This document shows positions 7,909 to 15,770 of a stretch of DNA of 37,840 nt, piece by piece (the first letter of the stretch is position 1; each line of letters begins with the position of its first letter). The position numbers and the translations under genes are program-made. This DNA comes from Burkholderiales bacterium (GTDB lineage Bacteria > Pseudomonadota > Gammaproteobacteria > Burkholderiales > Burkholderiaceae_F). The DNA is taken from assembly GCA_020248865.1 (NCBI GenBank), contig JADCGS010000049.1, positions 1 through 37,840 of the forward strand, given 5' to 3'. The notes below the pieces were generated by a model. The model searched no databases. It was not told where the DNA came from and worked only from the letters and a program-made list of their open reading frames with translations.

Positions 7909-10071
7909 ATGAGGACTCCCCACCAACTTAGTGCGCTGGCGCTGGCCCTCGTTGCCGCCTGGCCGGTCGCGGCGCAGCAGGCCCCGTCGGCCGCGGCCCC
8001 CCAGGACGAGGAAACCAAGCGGCTGGAGGCGGTGGTCATCACCGCCAGCAAGCGGGCCGAACGGCAGCGCGATGTCGCCGGCACGGTCTCGGTGCTCGAC
8101 GGCGCCGCGCTCGAGGCGCGTGGCGCGCGCGACCAGGAAGACACGCTCAAGCTGACGCCGGGCGTCCAGTTCAACAAGGGCGATGCCGGCAGCAACACGA
8201 TTCTGATCCGCGGCATCGGCACCAGCACCACCAACGAAGGCAGCGGCGCGCAGCAGGGACCCACCGGCCAGTACCTGGAAGACGTGCCGCTCGCCTCGCC
8301 CCAGGGCAAGGGTACCGTGTACGACCCGCTGACCTGGGACCTGGACCGGGTCGAGGTGCTGCGCGGCCCGCAGGGCGTGCTGTTCGGCTCCGGCTCGCTC
8401 GGCGGCGCGGTGCGCTACCTGTTCAACAAGCCCAACTTGTCCTCGTTCGAGGCCAGCCTCAAGGGGGAATACGCGAAGGTGTCGGAGGGCGACGGCGCAT
8501 TCTCGCTGTACGGAATGATCAACGCGCCGCTCCAGGAAGGGACTGTCGGCCTGCGCGCCGTTGCCTACGACCGCAAGGACCCCGGCTACATCGACAACCT
8601 GGGCACCAGGCGCCAGGATGCGAACGATCTCACGCAGCGCGGCGGACGTGTGCTCGTCACCGCCAGGCCCGTTTCGGCGCTGACCGCGACCCTGGTGGCC
8701 AGTTCGCAGAAGACCGAGCAGGGCGACACCTTCAGCGTCTCGCCCAATCCCACCCGGCTCGAGCACACCGCGCCCAACGATTCGCGGCGCTCCACCACCA
8801 CCGACTTCTACAGCCTGACGGTCGACTACGATCTGGGCGGGCACACGCTGACTTCGATCACCGGCCACTGGCGCAACAAGGGCAACAACCTGATCGACGA
8901 CACCGAGCTGTTCGGCAGCGTCGGCCTGCCGTTGCCGCAGGTCTATCGACCGCAGACCAGCAACCAGAAGGCAACTTCGCAGGAGTTGCGTATCGCGAGC
9001 AACGCGGGCGGTGCTTTCAGCTATGTTGCCGGCGTGTTCTACCAGACCAGCGACTCCAACTCCAACGGTCAGCAGATCGACCCCTCGGGGGCGTTCGGCA
9101 TCACCACCCTGGTCGACCTCACCGGCAAGGGCGCCGGCACCGAGAGCGCGATCTTTGCCGACACCGAGTACCGCCTCGGCGGCGGCTGGAGCCTTGGTGC
9201 GGGAGGGCGCTTCTACCGCACCACCACCGAGTCCACCACCACCGGCACCCAGTTTGGAGCCCCGGCCAACGTCGGGCCGTTGGAGAGCAGCGACAGCGGC
9301 TTTCTGCCGCGGCTGACCGCCAAGTACCGCTTTGGCGACAACCTGTGGTACGCCCTGGCATCCAAGGGCTACCGGTACGGCGGGCGCAACGGCCCGCCGA
9401 CCAACGACGAGTACAAGTCCGACTCGCTCTGGAGCTACGAGACCGGGGTGCGGCTGAACCCGACCCGCGACATGCAGCTCGACCTGAGCGCCTTCCTGCT
9501 CGACTGGAAGGAGGCGCAGTTCACGTTCTTCGAGCGGATCGGCAACCTGCCCAACTCGCGCATCGGCAACGTGGGCAAGGCGCGCAGCACCGGCCTGGAA
9601 GCGGCGCTGCGCTACCGCTTCAACCCGACGTTCGATATGTCGGCATCGCTCGCCTACGTCGATGCGCAGACGCGGGCGGCAGTCACCATCCCCTCGGGCG
9701 GGCCGAGGTCGATCGTCGTGCCGCCTGGCTCGCCGCTGCCCGGTACCGCCGAGCTGCAGGCGGCCCTGCAGGGCAATCTGCGCTTTGCCGGGCCGTTGCA
9801 GTCGCGCGGCCGCGCCAACGCCACCTACACCCACGTCGGTGACCGCGTGATGTTCCTGGGCGGCAACAAGCCGGCCGATGGGTTCGACACGCTCGACCTC
9901 GGTTTGCAGTTCGTCCGGGACAACTGGACGGTTGCCGCCGCGCTGACCAACGTGACCGACGAGAGAGGCGTGCTCAGCATCACCGGCGCACCGGCTGGGG
10001 TTGGCTCGTTCGCCCAGTACTTCCTGCAACGGCCGCGCACCTTCACAGTGTCGCTGCGCTACGACCACTGA
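7909..10071 (+). CDS. TonB-dependent outer-membrane receptor
   Basis: A 720-residue receptor. The ATG at 7909 follows AGGAGG by six bases and opens a signal peptide ending near AAQQ (residues 1-24). A TonB-box-like VVITA sits at 42-46, then the plug domain with VEVLRGPQG and GSLGGAVRY, then a 22-strand barrel ending in RTFTVSLRYDH. It would carry a large or scarce ligand across the outer membrane using TonB energy. The PchR-like regulator upstream is typical of siderophore receptors, but the genes downstream are catabolic, so an organic substrate such as a modified peptide is at least as likely. The 270-bp leader (7639-7908) probably holds its promoter, though I cannot place -35/-10 boxes with confidence. 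Confidence 0.92.
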   Translation: MRTPHQLSALALALVAAWPVAAQQAPSAAAPQDEETKRLEAVVITASKRAERQRDVAGTVSVLDGAALEARGARDQEDTLKLTPGVQFNKGDAGSNTILIRGIGTSTTNEGSGAQQGPTGQYLEDVPLASPQGKGTVYDPLTWDLDRVEVLRGPQGVLFGSGSLGGAVRYLFNKPNLSSFEASLKGEYAKVSEGDGAFSLYGMINAPLQEGTVGLRAVAYDRKDPGYIDNLGTRRQDANDLTQRGGRVLVTARPVSALTATLVASSQKTEQGDTFSVSPNPTRLEHTAPNDSRRSTTTDFYSLTVDYDLGGHTLTSITGHWRNKGNNLIDDTELFGSVGLPLPQVYRPQTSNQKATSQELRIASNAGGAFSYVAGVFYQTSDSNSNGQQIDPSGAFGITTLVDLTGKGAGTESAIFADTEYRLGGGWSLGAGGRFYRTTTESTTTGTQFGAPANVGPLESSDSGFLPRLTAKYRFGDNLWYALASKGYRYGGRNGPPTNDEYKSDSLWSYETGVRLNPTRDMQLDLSAFLLDWKEAQFTFFERIGNLPNSRIGNVGKARSTGLEAALRYRFNPTFDMSASLAYVDAQTRAAVTIPSGGPRSIVVPPGSPLPGTAELQAALQGNLRFAGPLQSRGRANATYTHVGDRVMFLGGNKPADGFDTLDLGLQFVRDNWTVAAALTNVTDERGVLSITGAPAGVGSFAQYFLQRPRTFTVSLRYDH

Positions 10072-10075
10072 GACG

Positions 10076-10106
10076 GCCACCGGCAGCCGCCGGCGCTGCC
10101 GGTGGC
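10076..10106 (+). terminator. Strong hairpin after the receptor gene, no U-tract
   Basis: A perfect 11-bp stem (10076-10086 / 10096-10106, GCCACCGGCAG / CTGCCGGTGGC) with a 9-nt loop starts four bases after the receptor stop codon. No T-run follows, so it is more likely to protect the receptor mRNA 3' end or to reduce read-through into the MFS gene than to stop transcription fully. This would give high receptor and lower downstream enzyme levels. Confidence 0.5.
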
Positions 10107-10133
10107 TGGTACCCCCTTCGATCCGAGCACAAC

Positions 10134-11405
10134 TTGAACCCCGCGCCCGCCACCGACTCGCCAGCCAGCTGGCGAGTGCTGGCGGGCTGCTGCATTGTCG
10201 GCATCTTCGGCGTCACGTCGCTGTACGGCTCGACCTTCGGTCTGATGATGCTGCCGATGCAGAAGGAGCTCGGCTGGTCGCGCGGCGACATCACCTTCGT
10301 GCTGACGCTGATGACGCTGTTCGGTCCCGCCATCCTGCCGCTGGTGGGCTGGGTCATCGACCACGTGCGGCTGCGGCCCCTGATCCTCTGGGGTGTGGCG
10401 CTGCAATCGGCGAGTCTTGCCGGCTTCGGCTTCATGCACGGCAGCGTCTGGGTCTACTACGGCCTGAGCCTGATCATGATCTTTACCGCGTCGGGCGCGT
10501 CGGTGCTGACGCTGTCCAAACTGTTGCAGATCTGGTTCGACAAGGCGCTGGGCCGCGCGCTGGGCATCCTGTTCGCGGTCGGCGCGGTGGGGGCGGTGAT
10601 TCACCCGCAAGTGGTCAGCCTCGTGATGGCCTACGCCGGTTGGCGCGAGGCCTTCATGGCGATGGGTCTGATGAGTCTCGTCTTCGGCGGCCTGGCCGCC
10701 TGGCTGCTGCTGCGCGAGCCGCCCGCGGCCGCGCCGGCGTTGCAGCGGCCGCCCTCGCTTCCGCAACCCGCTGCCGGCGTGCCGCCGGTGTCGATGCGGG
10801 GCTTCCTCAAGGACCGGCTGTGGTGGAACCTGGCCGTGTGGAACATGCTGTTCGGCCTGGCGGCGGCCGGCGTGCTGGTGCACTTTGCGGCGTTGATGCA
10901 GGATCGCGGCCTGTCGCTGGCGCAGGCGGCCACCGCGATGAGCCTGGTGGGCGCGGGCGGCTTCGTCGGCAACCTGGCGGCCGGCTGGCTGATCGACCGC
11001 ACCTCCGCGGCCCGGCTGGCGCGGCTGTTCGTGCTCGCCCCGCTGGGTGCCACCGCCATGCTGTTCTTCGGCTCTGGCCTGGGCGTGGCCATCGCCGCCG
11101 CGGTGCTGCTGGGCATGTTCAATGCCGGCGACCACAGTCTGTCGGCGTTCCTCGCGCGGCGCTACTTCAGTTCCGAAAGCTACGGCCGCGCCTTTGCAAC
11201 GCAGCAGATTGCCACCGCCTTCGGCGCCGGAACCGCGCCCTGGCTGATGGGCGTGGCACACGATCGCACCGGTAGCTACGACATGGCGATGGTGGCGGCC
11301 ATGTGCGCCTTCGTGCTGGCCGCGATTGCCGCCTGGATGCTGCCCGAGCATCGCGGCAAGGGTGCCGCTCGCCCGCCAGCCGCCGGCGCGGCGACGGCTT
11401 CCTGA
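10134..11405 (+). CDS. MFS transporter (monocarboxylate / oxalate-formate type)
   Basis: A 423-residue, 12-helix major facilitator protein. The N-half shows FGLMMLPMQKELGW, a segment typical of the OFA/monocarboxylate branch, and WFDKALGRALG in the loop between helices 4 and 5; the C-half follows after a polar loop (about 190-220). It is probably the inner-membrane importer partner of the TonB receptor, or an exporter of a product. The only upstream start that keeps helix 1 whole is TTG at 10134; its ribosome site is weak. Gene spacing to the next ORF is 4 bases, so it begins the long co-transcribed block. Confidence 0.85.
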   Translation: MNPAPATDSPASWRVLAGCCIVGIFGVTSLYGSTFGLMMLPMQKELGWSRGDITFVLTLMTLFGPAILPLVGWVIDHVRLRPLILWGVALQSASLAGFGFMHGSVWVYYGLSLIMIFTASGASVLTLSKLLQIWFDKALGRALGILFAVGAVGAVIHPQVVSLVMAYAGWREAFMAMGLMSLVFGGLAAWLLLREPPAAAPALQRPPSLPQPAAGVPPVSMRGFLKDRLWWNLAVWNMLFGLAAAGVLVHFAALMQDRGLSLAQAATAMSLVGAGGFVGNLAAGWLIDRTSAARLARLFVLAPLGATAMLFFGSGLGVAIAAAVLLGMFNAGDHSLSAFLARRYFSSESYGRAFATQQIATAFGAGTAPWLMGVAHDRTGSYDMAMVAAMCAFVLAAIAAWMLPEHRGKGAARPPAAGAATAS

Positions 11406-11409
11406 GGTC

Positions 11410-12609
11410 ATGCGCTCCTGGCGCGATCCGCTGCTGACGTTGTTCAGCCGCGAATGGGCGGGGCTGCTGGTCGCGCTGCTGGTGGCGGCACTGTTCGGTC
11501 TGTCTGCGTGGGTGATCGGCGGCACCGCTGGCACCGTGCTCGCACTGCTCGGGGCGCTGCTCGGGCTGGGGTTGGCGGCGGCCTCGCTGCACCACCTGCT
11601 GACACTCACCCGTGCCCGCCGCGACCATCCACCGCCGGGGCGGCTGATCGACGTCGACGGCTACCGCGTGCATCTGCTCGCCGAAGGCCAGGTGCGTGAC
11701 GGCCGTCCGCCGGTGATCTGGTTTGCCGGCGGACACGCCAGCGGCTTGGCGATCCACCACCTCCACCGCGCCTTTCGCGACGCAACGCGCTCGATCCTGA
11801 TCGACCGGCCCGGTACCGGCTGGAGCGACACCGGCCCGTTTCCGCGCAGCACCGCGCGCGAGGCCGACGAGGTACTGCTCGCGCTTGAGCGCGCCGGCGA
11901 GCGCGGTCCGTTCGTCTGGGCCGGGCACTCGTTCGGCGGCCTGCTCGCGGCCAATGTTGCGCGGCGACGGCCCGACCTGGTGCATACGCTGGTGTTGCTC
12001 GACCCGACACCGCTGGAGACCATCGTCTTCGGGCCGCGACTCAGTGCGCTCAGGCAGATGCGGCGCACCGCATGGCTGGGCGGCTTTGCGCAACTGTTCG
12101 GCATCGACCTGCGCGCGCGCGCCGACGCCAGAGCGCGCGCGAACCCGGCCCACGCGCGCGTGATGGACGCGGCGCGCGCCGCGCTCGGCCCCGAGGTCGA
12201 GGCGGCACGCGGTATCGAAGCCAACGCCGGCCGCGCCTTTGCCGAGGCCTCGATCTTCAGCGAGCTGACCCCCGAGGGTGTGGCCGCCTGCGCCTGGGAC
12301 ACCGTGGTCTACGACCGCGACCTGGGCGACCTGCCGGTGTGGCTGGTGGCCCCGCAGGACAACTCCGACGCCGACATCGCCGCGCTGCCCGAAGCGCAGT
12401 CCGGCGGTGCCGACCACGCACGGCGCATGTTCCGCTTCTTCGCCGCTACGCGCGAACGCTACCTGGCCACCTCGACCCGGTCACGCCGCGTGATTGCCCC
12501 CGCAGGTTCGGGCCACAATTTCGTCTACGAGGACCCGCAGTTCACGATCGGCGTCATGCGCGAGGCCATTCTGGGCGCGGCCGCTGCGGCACCGGAGCCG
12601 CTGCCATGA
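11410..12609 (+). CDS. Membrane-anchored alpha/beta hydrolase
   Basis: A 399-residue protein with two N-terminal hydrophobic helices (about 15-35 and 38-60) followed by an alpha/beta hydrolase domain. The oxyanion segment WFAGGHASG, the nucleophile elbow AGHSFGG and the late catalytic His in GSGHNF are visible. It would act at the inner membrane on esters or amides. The start at 11410 is preceded by TGAGG and follows the MFS stop by four bases; its stop overlaps the dioxygenase start as ATGA. This coupling places it in the same pathway. It differs from the soluble hydrolase of the minus operon, so two bonds may be cleaved. Confidence 0.82.
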   Translation: MRSWRDPLLTLFSREWAGLLVALLVAALFGLSAWVIGGTAGTVLALLGALLGLGLAAASLHHLLTLTRARRDHPPPGRLIDVDGYRVHLLAEGQVRDGRPPVIWFAGGHASGLAIHHLHRAFRDATRSILIDRPGTGWSDTGPFPRSTAREADEVLLALERAGERGPFVWAGHSFGGLLAANVARRRPDLVHTLVLLDPTPLETIVFGPRLSALRQMRRTAWLGGFAQLFGIDLRARADARARANPAHARVMDAARAALGPEVEAARGIEANAGRAFAEASIFSELTPEGVAACAWDTVVYDRDLGDLPVWLVAPQDNSDADIAALPEAQSGGADHARRMFRFFAATRERYLATSTRSRRVIAPAGSGHNFVYEDPQFTIGVMREAILGAAAAAPEPLP

Positions 12610-13421
12610 TCGACGATGAGACCATCCATCGCTACCACGAAGACGGCGCTGTCGTGTTGCGCGGCCTGCTCGATGCGTCGACGATCGAGCGTCTGCGCGA
12701 CGCGGTGCAGACCGTGTTGAGCAGTCTGAGCGCGCACGGCAACGAGTACGCCCGGCCCGGCGAGGCGCGCTTTGCGCAGGACATGTTCATGGCGCAGCGG
12801 CCCGACGCGGCCGGTGCTGCCTTCCGCAGCCTCATCCACGACTCGCCGCTGGCCGAGGCCGCCGGCCGGCTGATGGGTGCACGCCAGGTGCGCTTTTTCT
12901 ACGACCAGATGTTTGTCAAGGAACCCGGCTCGGCAGCGCCCACGCCGTGGCACCAGGACCTGCCGCACCGGCCGCTGCGGGGCGAGCAGATCTGCGGCCT
13001 GTGGTGCCTGCTCGACCCGGTGGACCTCGACAGCGGTACCGTCGAGTACGTTCGAGGCTCGCACCGTGGCGGGTACTGGTACCGTCCGCAGCACTTCGGC
13101 GGCGGGTCGGGCTACGACGGCGCACGCGGCGAGCCGATGCCCGACATCGACGCTACCGTCGCGCCTGCCGACCGCTTGTCCTGGGCGATGCAGCCAGGCG
13201 ATGCGATCGCCTTCCACGGCCTGGTCATTCACGGCGCCCGGGGTAACCGCAGCGCCCAGCGCCGGCGGAGCGCCATGTCGCTGCGCTGGATGGGTGAGGA
13301 CGCCGTGTTCGACGACCGGCCGGGCACCTATGCCTTCAACACCACCGGCCAGGTGCCGGGAACAGCGCTTCAGGGTGAGTTGTACCCCCGCGTCTGGCCG
13401 CGCACGAGCGGCAGGCCTTGA
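12606..13421 (+). CDS. Phytanoyl-CoA dioxygenase (PhyH) family Fe(II)/2-oxoglutarate enzyme
   Basis: A 271-residue PhyH-type oxygenase. The iron facial triad is His116-x-Asp118 (PWHQD) with a distal His, most likely H209 in IHGARGN, and the Arg-rich segment RRRSAMSLRW is suited to 2-oxoglutarate binding. The family hydroxylates aliphatic carbons or removes N- or O-methyl groups through unstable hydroxylated intermediates. It starts within the hydrolase stop codon (ATGA). Together with the downstream sarcosine-oxidase-like genes it gives the pathway two possible oxidative dealkylation steps. Substrate unknown. Confidence 0.86.
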   Translation: MIDDETIHRYHEDGAVVLRGLLDASTIERLRDAVQTVLSSLSAHGNEYARPGEARFAQDMFMAQRPDAAGAAFRSLIHDSPLAEAAGRLMGARQVRFFYDQMFVKEPGSAAPTPWHQDLPHRPLRGEQICGLWCLLDPVDLDSGTVEYVRGSHRGGYWYRPQHFGGGSGYDGARGEPMPDIDATVAPADRLSWAMQPGDAIAFHGLVIHGARGNRSAQRRRSAMSLRWMGEDAVFDDRPGTYAFNTTGQVPGTALQGELYPRVWPRTSGRP

Positions 13422-13505
13422 CGGCGTCGCTCGCAGATGGCCGGCCGGCGGGCGGAGACCATTCCGGCTTCAAACCCCTTCCCCTTGCGAACCCCAGGGT
13501 TCCCG

Positions 13506-14210
13506 ATGAACAGACAACTCACCCCACCCGCCTGCCTGCTGGAACCGCTGCCGGCCTACCGCGAGTACCCGCAGACCGAGATGGTCGACCGCGCGCGGGC
13601 CTTCTACGGTGATCTGGTGCGCCGGCGCACCGTGCGCGACTTTGACACGCGACCGGTGCCACGCGAAGTCATCGAAACATGCCTGCTTGCGGCTGGCACG
13701 GCCCCATCGGGTGCCAACCAGCAACCCTGGTTCTTCAGCGTCATCACAAACCCCGAGCACAAGCGCCGTGTGCGCGAAGCGGCCGAGGTCGAGGAACGCA
13801 GCTTCTACCAGGAGCGCGCGCCGCAGGAGTGGCTGGACGCACTGGCGCCGCTGGGCACCGACTGGAACAAGCCGTTTCTGGAAGCGGCCCCGGTGCTGAT
13901 TGCCATCTTTGCGCAGAAGTACGGTGTGCACCGGGACGGCCCGCTGAAGGGCGAGAAGTTCAGCCACTACTACGTGCCGGAATCGGTGGGCATTGCCGCA
14001 GGCTTCCTCATTGCCGCGCTGCACCACGCGGGCTTGGCAACACTGACGCACACACCCAACCCGATGAGCTTCTTGAACAAGCTCTGCGGCCGGCCAAGCT
14101 CGGAGAAGGCAGTCATCCTGCTGGTGGTGGGGTATCCCAAGCCGGGGTGCCAGGTGCCGGTGCATGGCGGCATCAAGAAGCCGCTTGACCAAATCGCGGC
14201 CTGGATGTGA
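13506..14210 (+). CDS. Iodotyrosine-deiodinase-like flavoprotein (nitroreductase fold)
   Basis: A 234-residue FMN enzyme that matches animal iodotyrosine deiodinase over nearly its whole length from memory: [10 protein letters not shown], the FMN-binding RRRTVR (39-44), [14 protein letters not shown] (62-75), [18 protein letters not shown] and the C-terminal KKPLDQI. The lid residues that bind the zwitterion of halotyrosine in the human enzyme (E157, Y161, K182) align with E97, Y101 and K122 at identical spacing. This supports reductive removal of a halogen from halotyrosine rather than generic nitroreduction. The ATG at 13506 was chosen over 13437 because family similarity starts there. The stop overlaps the GTG start of soxB. 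Confidence 0.85.
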   Translation: MNRQLTPPACLLEPLPAYREYPQTEMVDRARAFYGDLVRRRTVRDFDTRPVPREVIETCLLAAGTAPSGANQQPWFFSVITNPEHKRRVREAAEVEERSFYQERAPQEWLDALAPLGTDWNKPFLEAAPVLIAIFAQKYGVHRDGPLKGEKFSHYYVPESVGIAAGFLIAALHHAGLATLTHTPNPMSFLNKLCGRPSSEKAVILLVVGYPKPGCQVPVHGGIKKPLDQIAAWM

Positions 14211-15481
14211 CGTCGTTGCGAAACCGCTACTCCGTCTGGAACCTGCTGGCTGCGTCGCGCCAGGGGCACCGCGACTGGGCGCCCGCCTGGCGCGACGCCG
14301 AGCCGGGCGGGCGCTACGACGTGGTCATCGTCGGCGGTGGCGGTCACGGCCTGGCCACCGCCTACTACCTGGCGAAGAACCACGGCATCACCAAGGTGGC
14401 GGTGCTGGAGGCCGGCTGGATCGGCGGCGGCAACACCGGCCGCAACACCACCATCGTGCGCTCCAACTACCTGTACCCGGAGAGCGCGCGGCTGTACGAC
14501 TTCTCGCTGCGTCAGTACGAACAGCTCGGGTGCGAGCTGAACTTCAACATCATGCTGAGCCAGCGCGGTGTGCTGACACTGGCGCACTCGCGTCATGACC
14601 TCGACGCGCAGAGCCGCTGGGCCAACGCGATGCACTGCAACGGCATCGACGCCGAGCTGCTCGACGCGCGCCAGGTGCAGTCGCTGGAACCTCGACTGAA
14701 CACCGGGCCTGATGCGCGCTTCCCGATCCTCGGCGGGTTCATCCAGCGGCGCGGCGGCTCGGCCCGCCACGATGCCGTCGCCTGGGGCTACGCGCGTGCC
14801 GCCTCGGCGCTGGGCGTGGACATCGTTCAGAACTGCGCAGTGACCGGCTTTACGCTGACCGGGGGGCGCGTCGCCGGCGTGACGGTCAGCCATCGCGGCC
14901 GGGAACAGCGCATCCAGGCTGAAAAGGTAGCGCTGGCGGTGGCCGGACACACCTCGGTGCTGGCGGCCCACGCCGGGCTGCGATTGCCGGTTACCAGCTA
15001 CGCGCTGCAGGCGATGGTGACCGAGCCGGTCAAGCCCGTGCTCAACACGGTCACGCTGTCGCCCGCGCTGGGCACCTACTGGAGCCAGAGCGACAAGGGC
15101 GAAGTGGTGATCGGCGGCGCGCTCGACCACTTTCCGTCCTACGCGCAGCGTGGCTGCTTCGACGTGATGCAGCAGGTGGTGGCCGCGACCTGCGAAATGC
15201 TGCCCACGCTGAGCCGGCTGCGGCTGCTGCGCCAGTGGGCCGGCATCGTCGACGTGGTGCACGACTCCAGCCCGATCATCGGCGCCACCCCGGTGCCGGG
15301 GCTTTACCTGAACTGCGGCTGGGGCACCGGCGGCTTCAAGGCGATTCCGGTCGGCGGCTGGACGCTGGCATACGCGCTGGCCACCGGCCATGCGCACGAG
15401 CTGGCCGCGCCGTTCGGGCTCGATCGCTTCACTACCGGCCGGCTGATCGACGAGGCCGGAGCTGCCGGCATCGCGCACTGA
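14207..15481 (+). CDS. soxB: Sarcosine oxidase, beta subunit (FAD/FMN)
   Basis: A 424-residue beta subunit of the heterotetrameric sarcosine oxidase family. The FAD-binding [19 protein letters not shown], the [18 protein letters not shown] signature and GGSARHDAV with His188 (the expected covalent-FMN site) are all present. The beta subunit carries the amine-oxidising active site for secondary or tertiary N-methyl amino acids. It starts with GTG inside the ATGTGA that ends the deiodinase-like gene, which argues for coupled expression. AAGGAGG at its end serves soxD. True substrate may be sarcosine or another N-methyl amino acid. Confidence 0.92.
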   Translation: MTSLRNRYSVWNLLAASRQGHRDWAPAWRDAEPGGRYDVVIVGGGGHGLATAYYLAKNHGITKVAVLEAGWIGGGNTGRNTTIVRSNYLYPESARLYDFSLRQYEQLGCELNFNIMLSQRGVLTLAHSRHDLDAQSRWANAMHCNGIDAELLDARQVQSLEPRLNTGPDARFPILGGFIQRRGGSARHDAVAWGYARAASALGVDIVQNCAVTGFTLTGGRVAGVTVSHRGREQRIQAEKVALAVAGHTSVLAAHAGLRLPVTSYALQAMVTEPVKPVLNTVTLSPALGTYWSQSDKGEVVIGGALDHFPSYAQRGCFDVMQQVVAATCEMLPTLSRLRLLRQWAGIVDVVHDSSPIIGATPVPGLYLNCGWGTGGFKAIPVGGWTLAYALATGHAHELAAPFGLDRFTTGRLIDEAGAAGIAH

Positions 15482-15496
15482 AGGAGGCGACCCAAG

Positions 15497-15769
15497 ATGA
15501 TGCAGTTGCGCTGCCCCTGGTGCGGCGAGCGGCCACAGAACGAATTCGACTGTGGCGGTACCACTGGCATCGCGCGGCCGCCGCTGGACTGCGACGACGC
15601 CACCTGGGCGCACTACCTGTTCTTCCGCGCCAACCCGAAGGGCGCGCATGCCGAGCGCTGGCGCCACACGTTCGGCTGCGGGCAGTGGTTCAACGTCCGG
15701 CGCGACACCGTCACGCACCGCGTGTCCGCGGTGTACGGCATCACCGAGGCCGGACCGCAGACCGGCTGA
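15497..15769 (+). CDS. soxD: Sarcosine oxidase, delta subunit (zinc-binding)
   Basis: A 90-residue delta subunit. It has the CPWCG zinc knuckle at residues 6-10 and the later histidine/cysteine ligands in HTFGCGQWFNV. The subunit is structural, helps assemble the alpha-beta-gamma complex and is diagnostic for the four-subunit enzyme. AAGGAGG (15481-15487) precedes two possible ATG codons at 15497 and 15500. Only one base separates its stop from soxA. Confidence 0.93.
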   Translation: MMQLRCPWCGERPQNEFDCGGTTGIARPPLDCDDATWAHYLFFRANPKGAHAERWRHTFGCGQWFNVRRDTVTHRVSAVYGITEAGPQTG

Positions 15770-15770
15770 C

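Noticed and set aside
13506..14210. BluB or generic NAD(P)H nitroreductase
   Set aside because: The [10 protein letters not shown] start, the E97/Y101/K122 triad and the KPLDQI end follow the deiodinase branch more closely.
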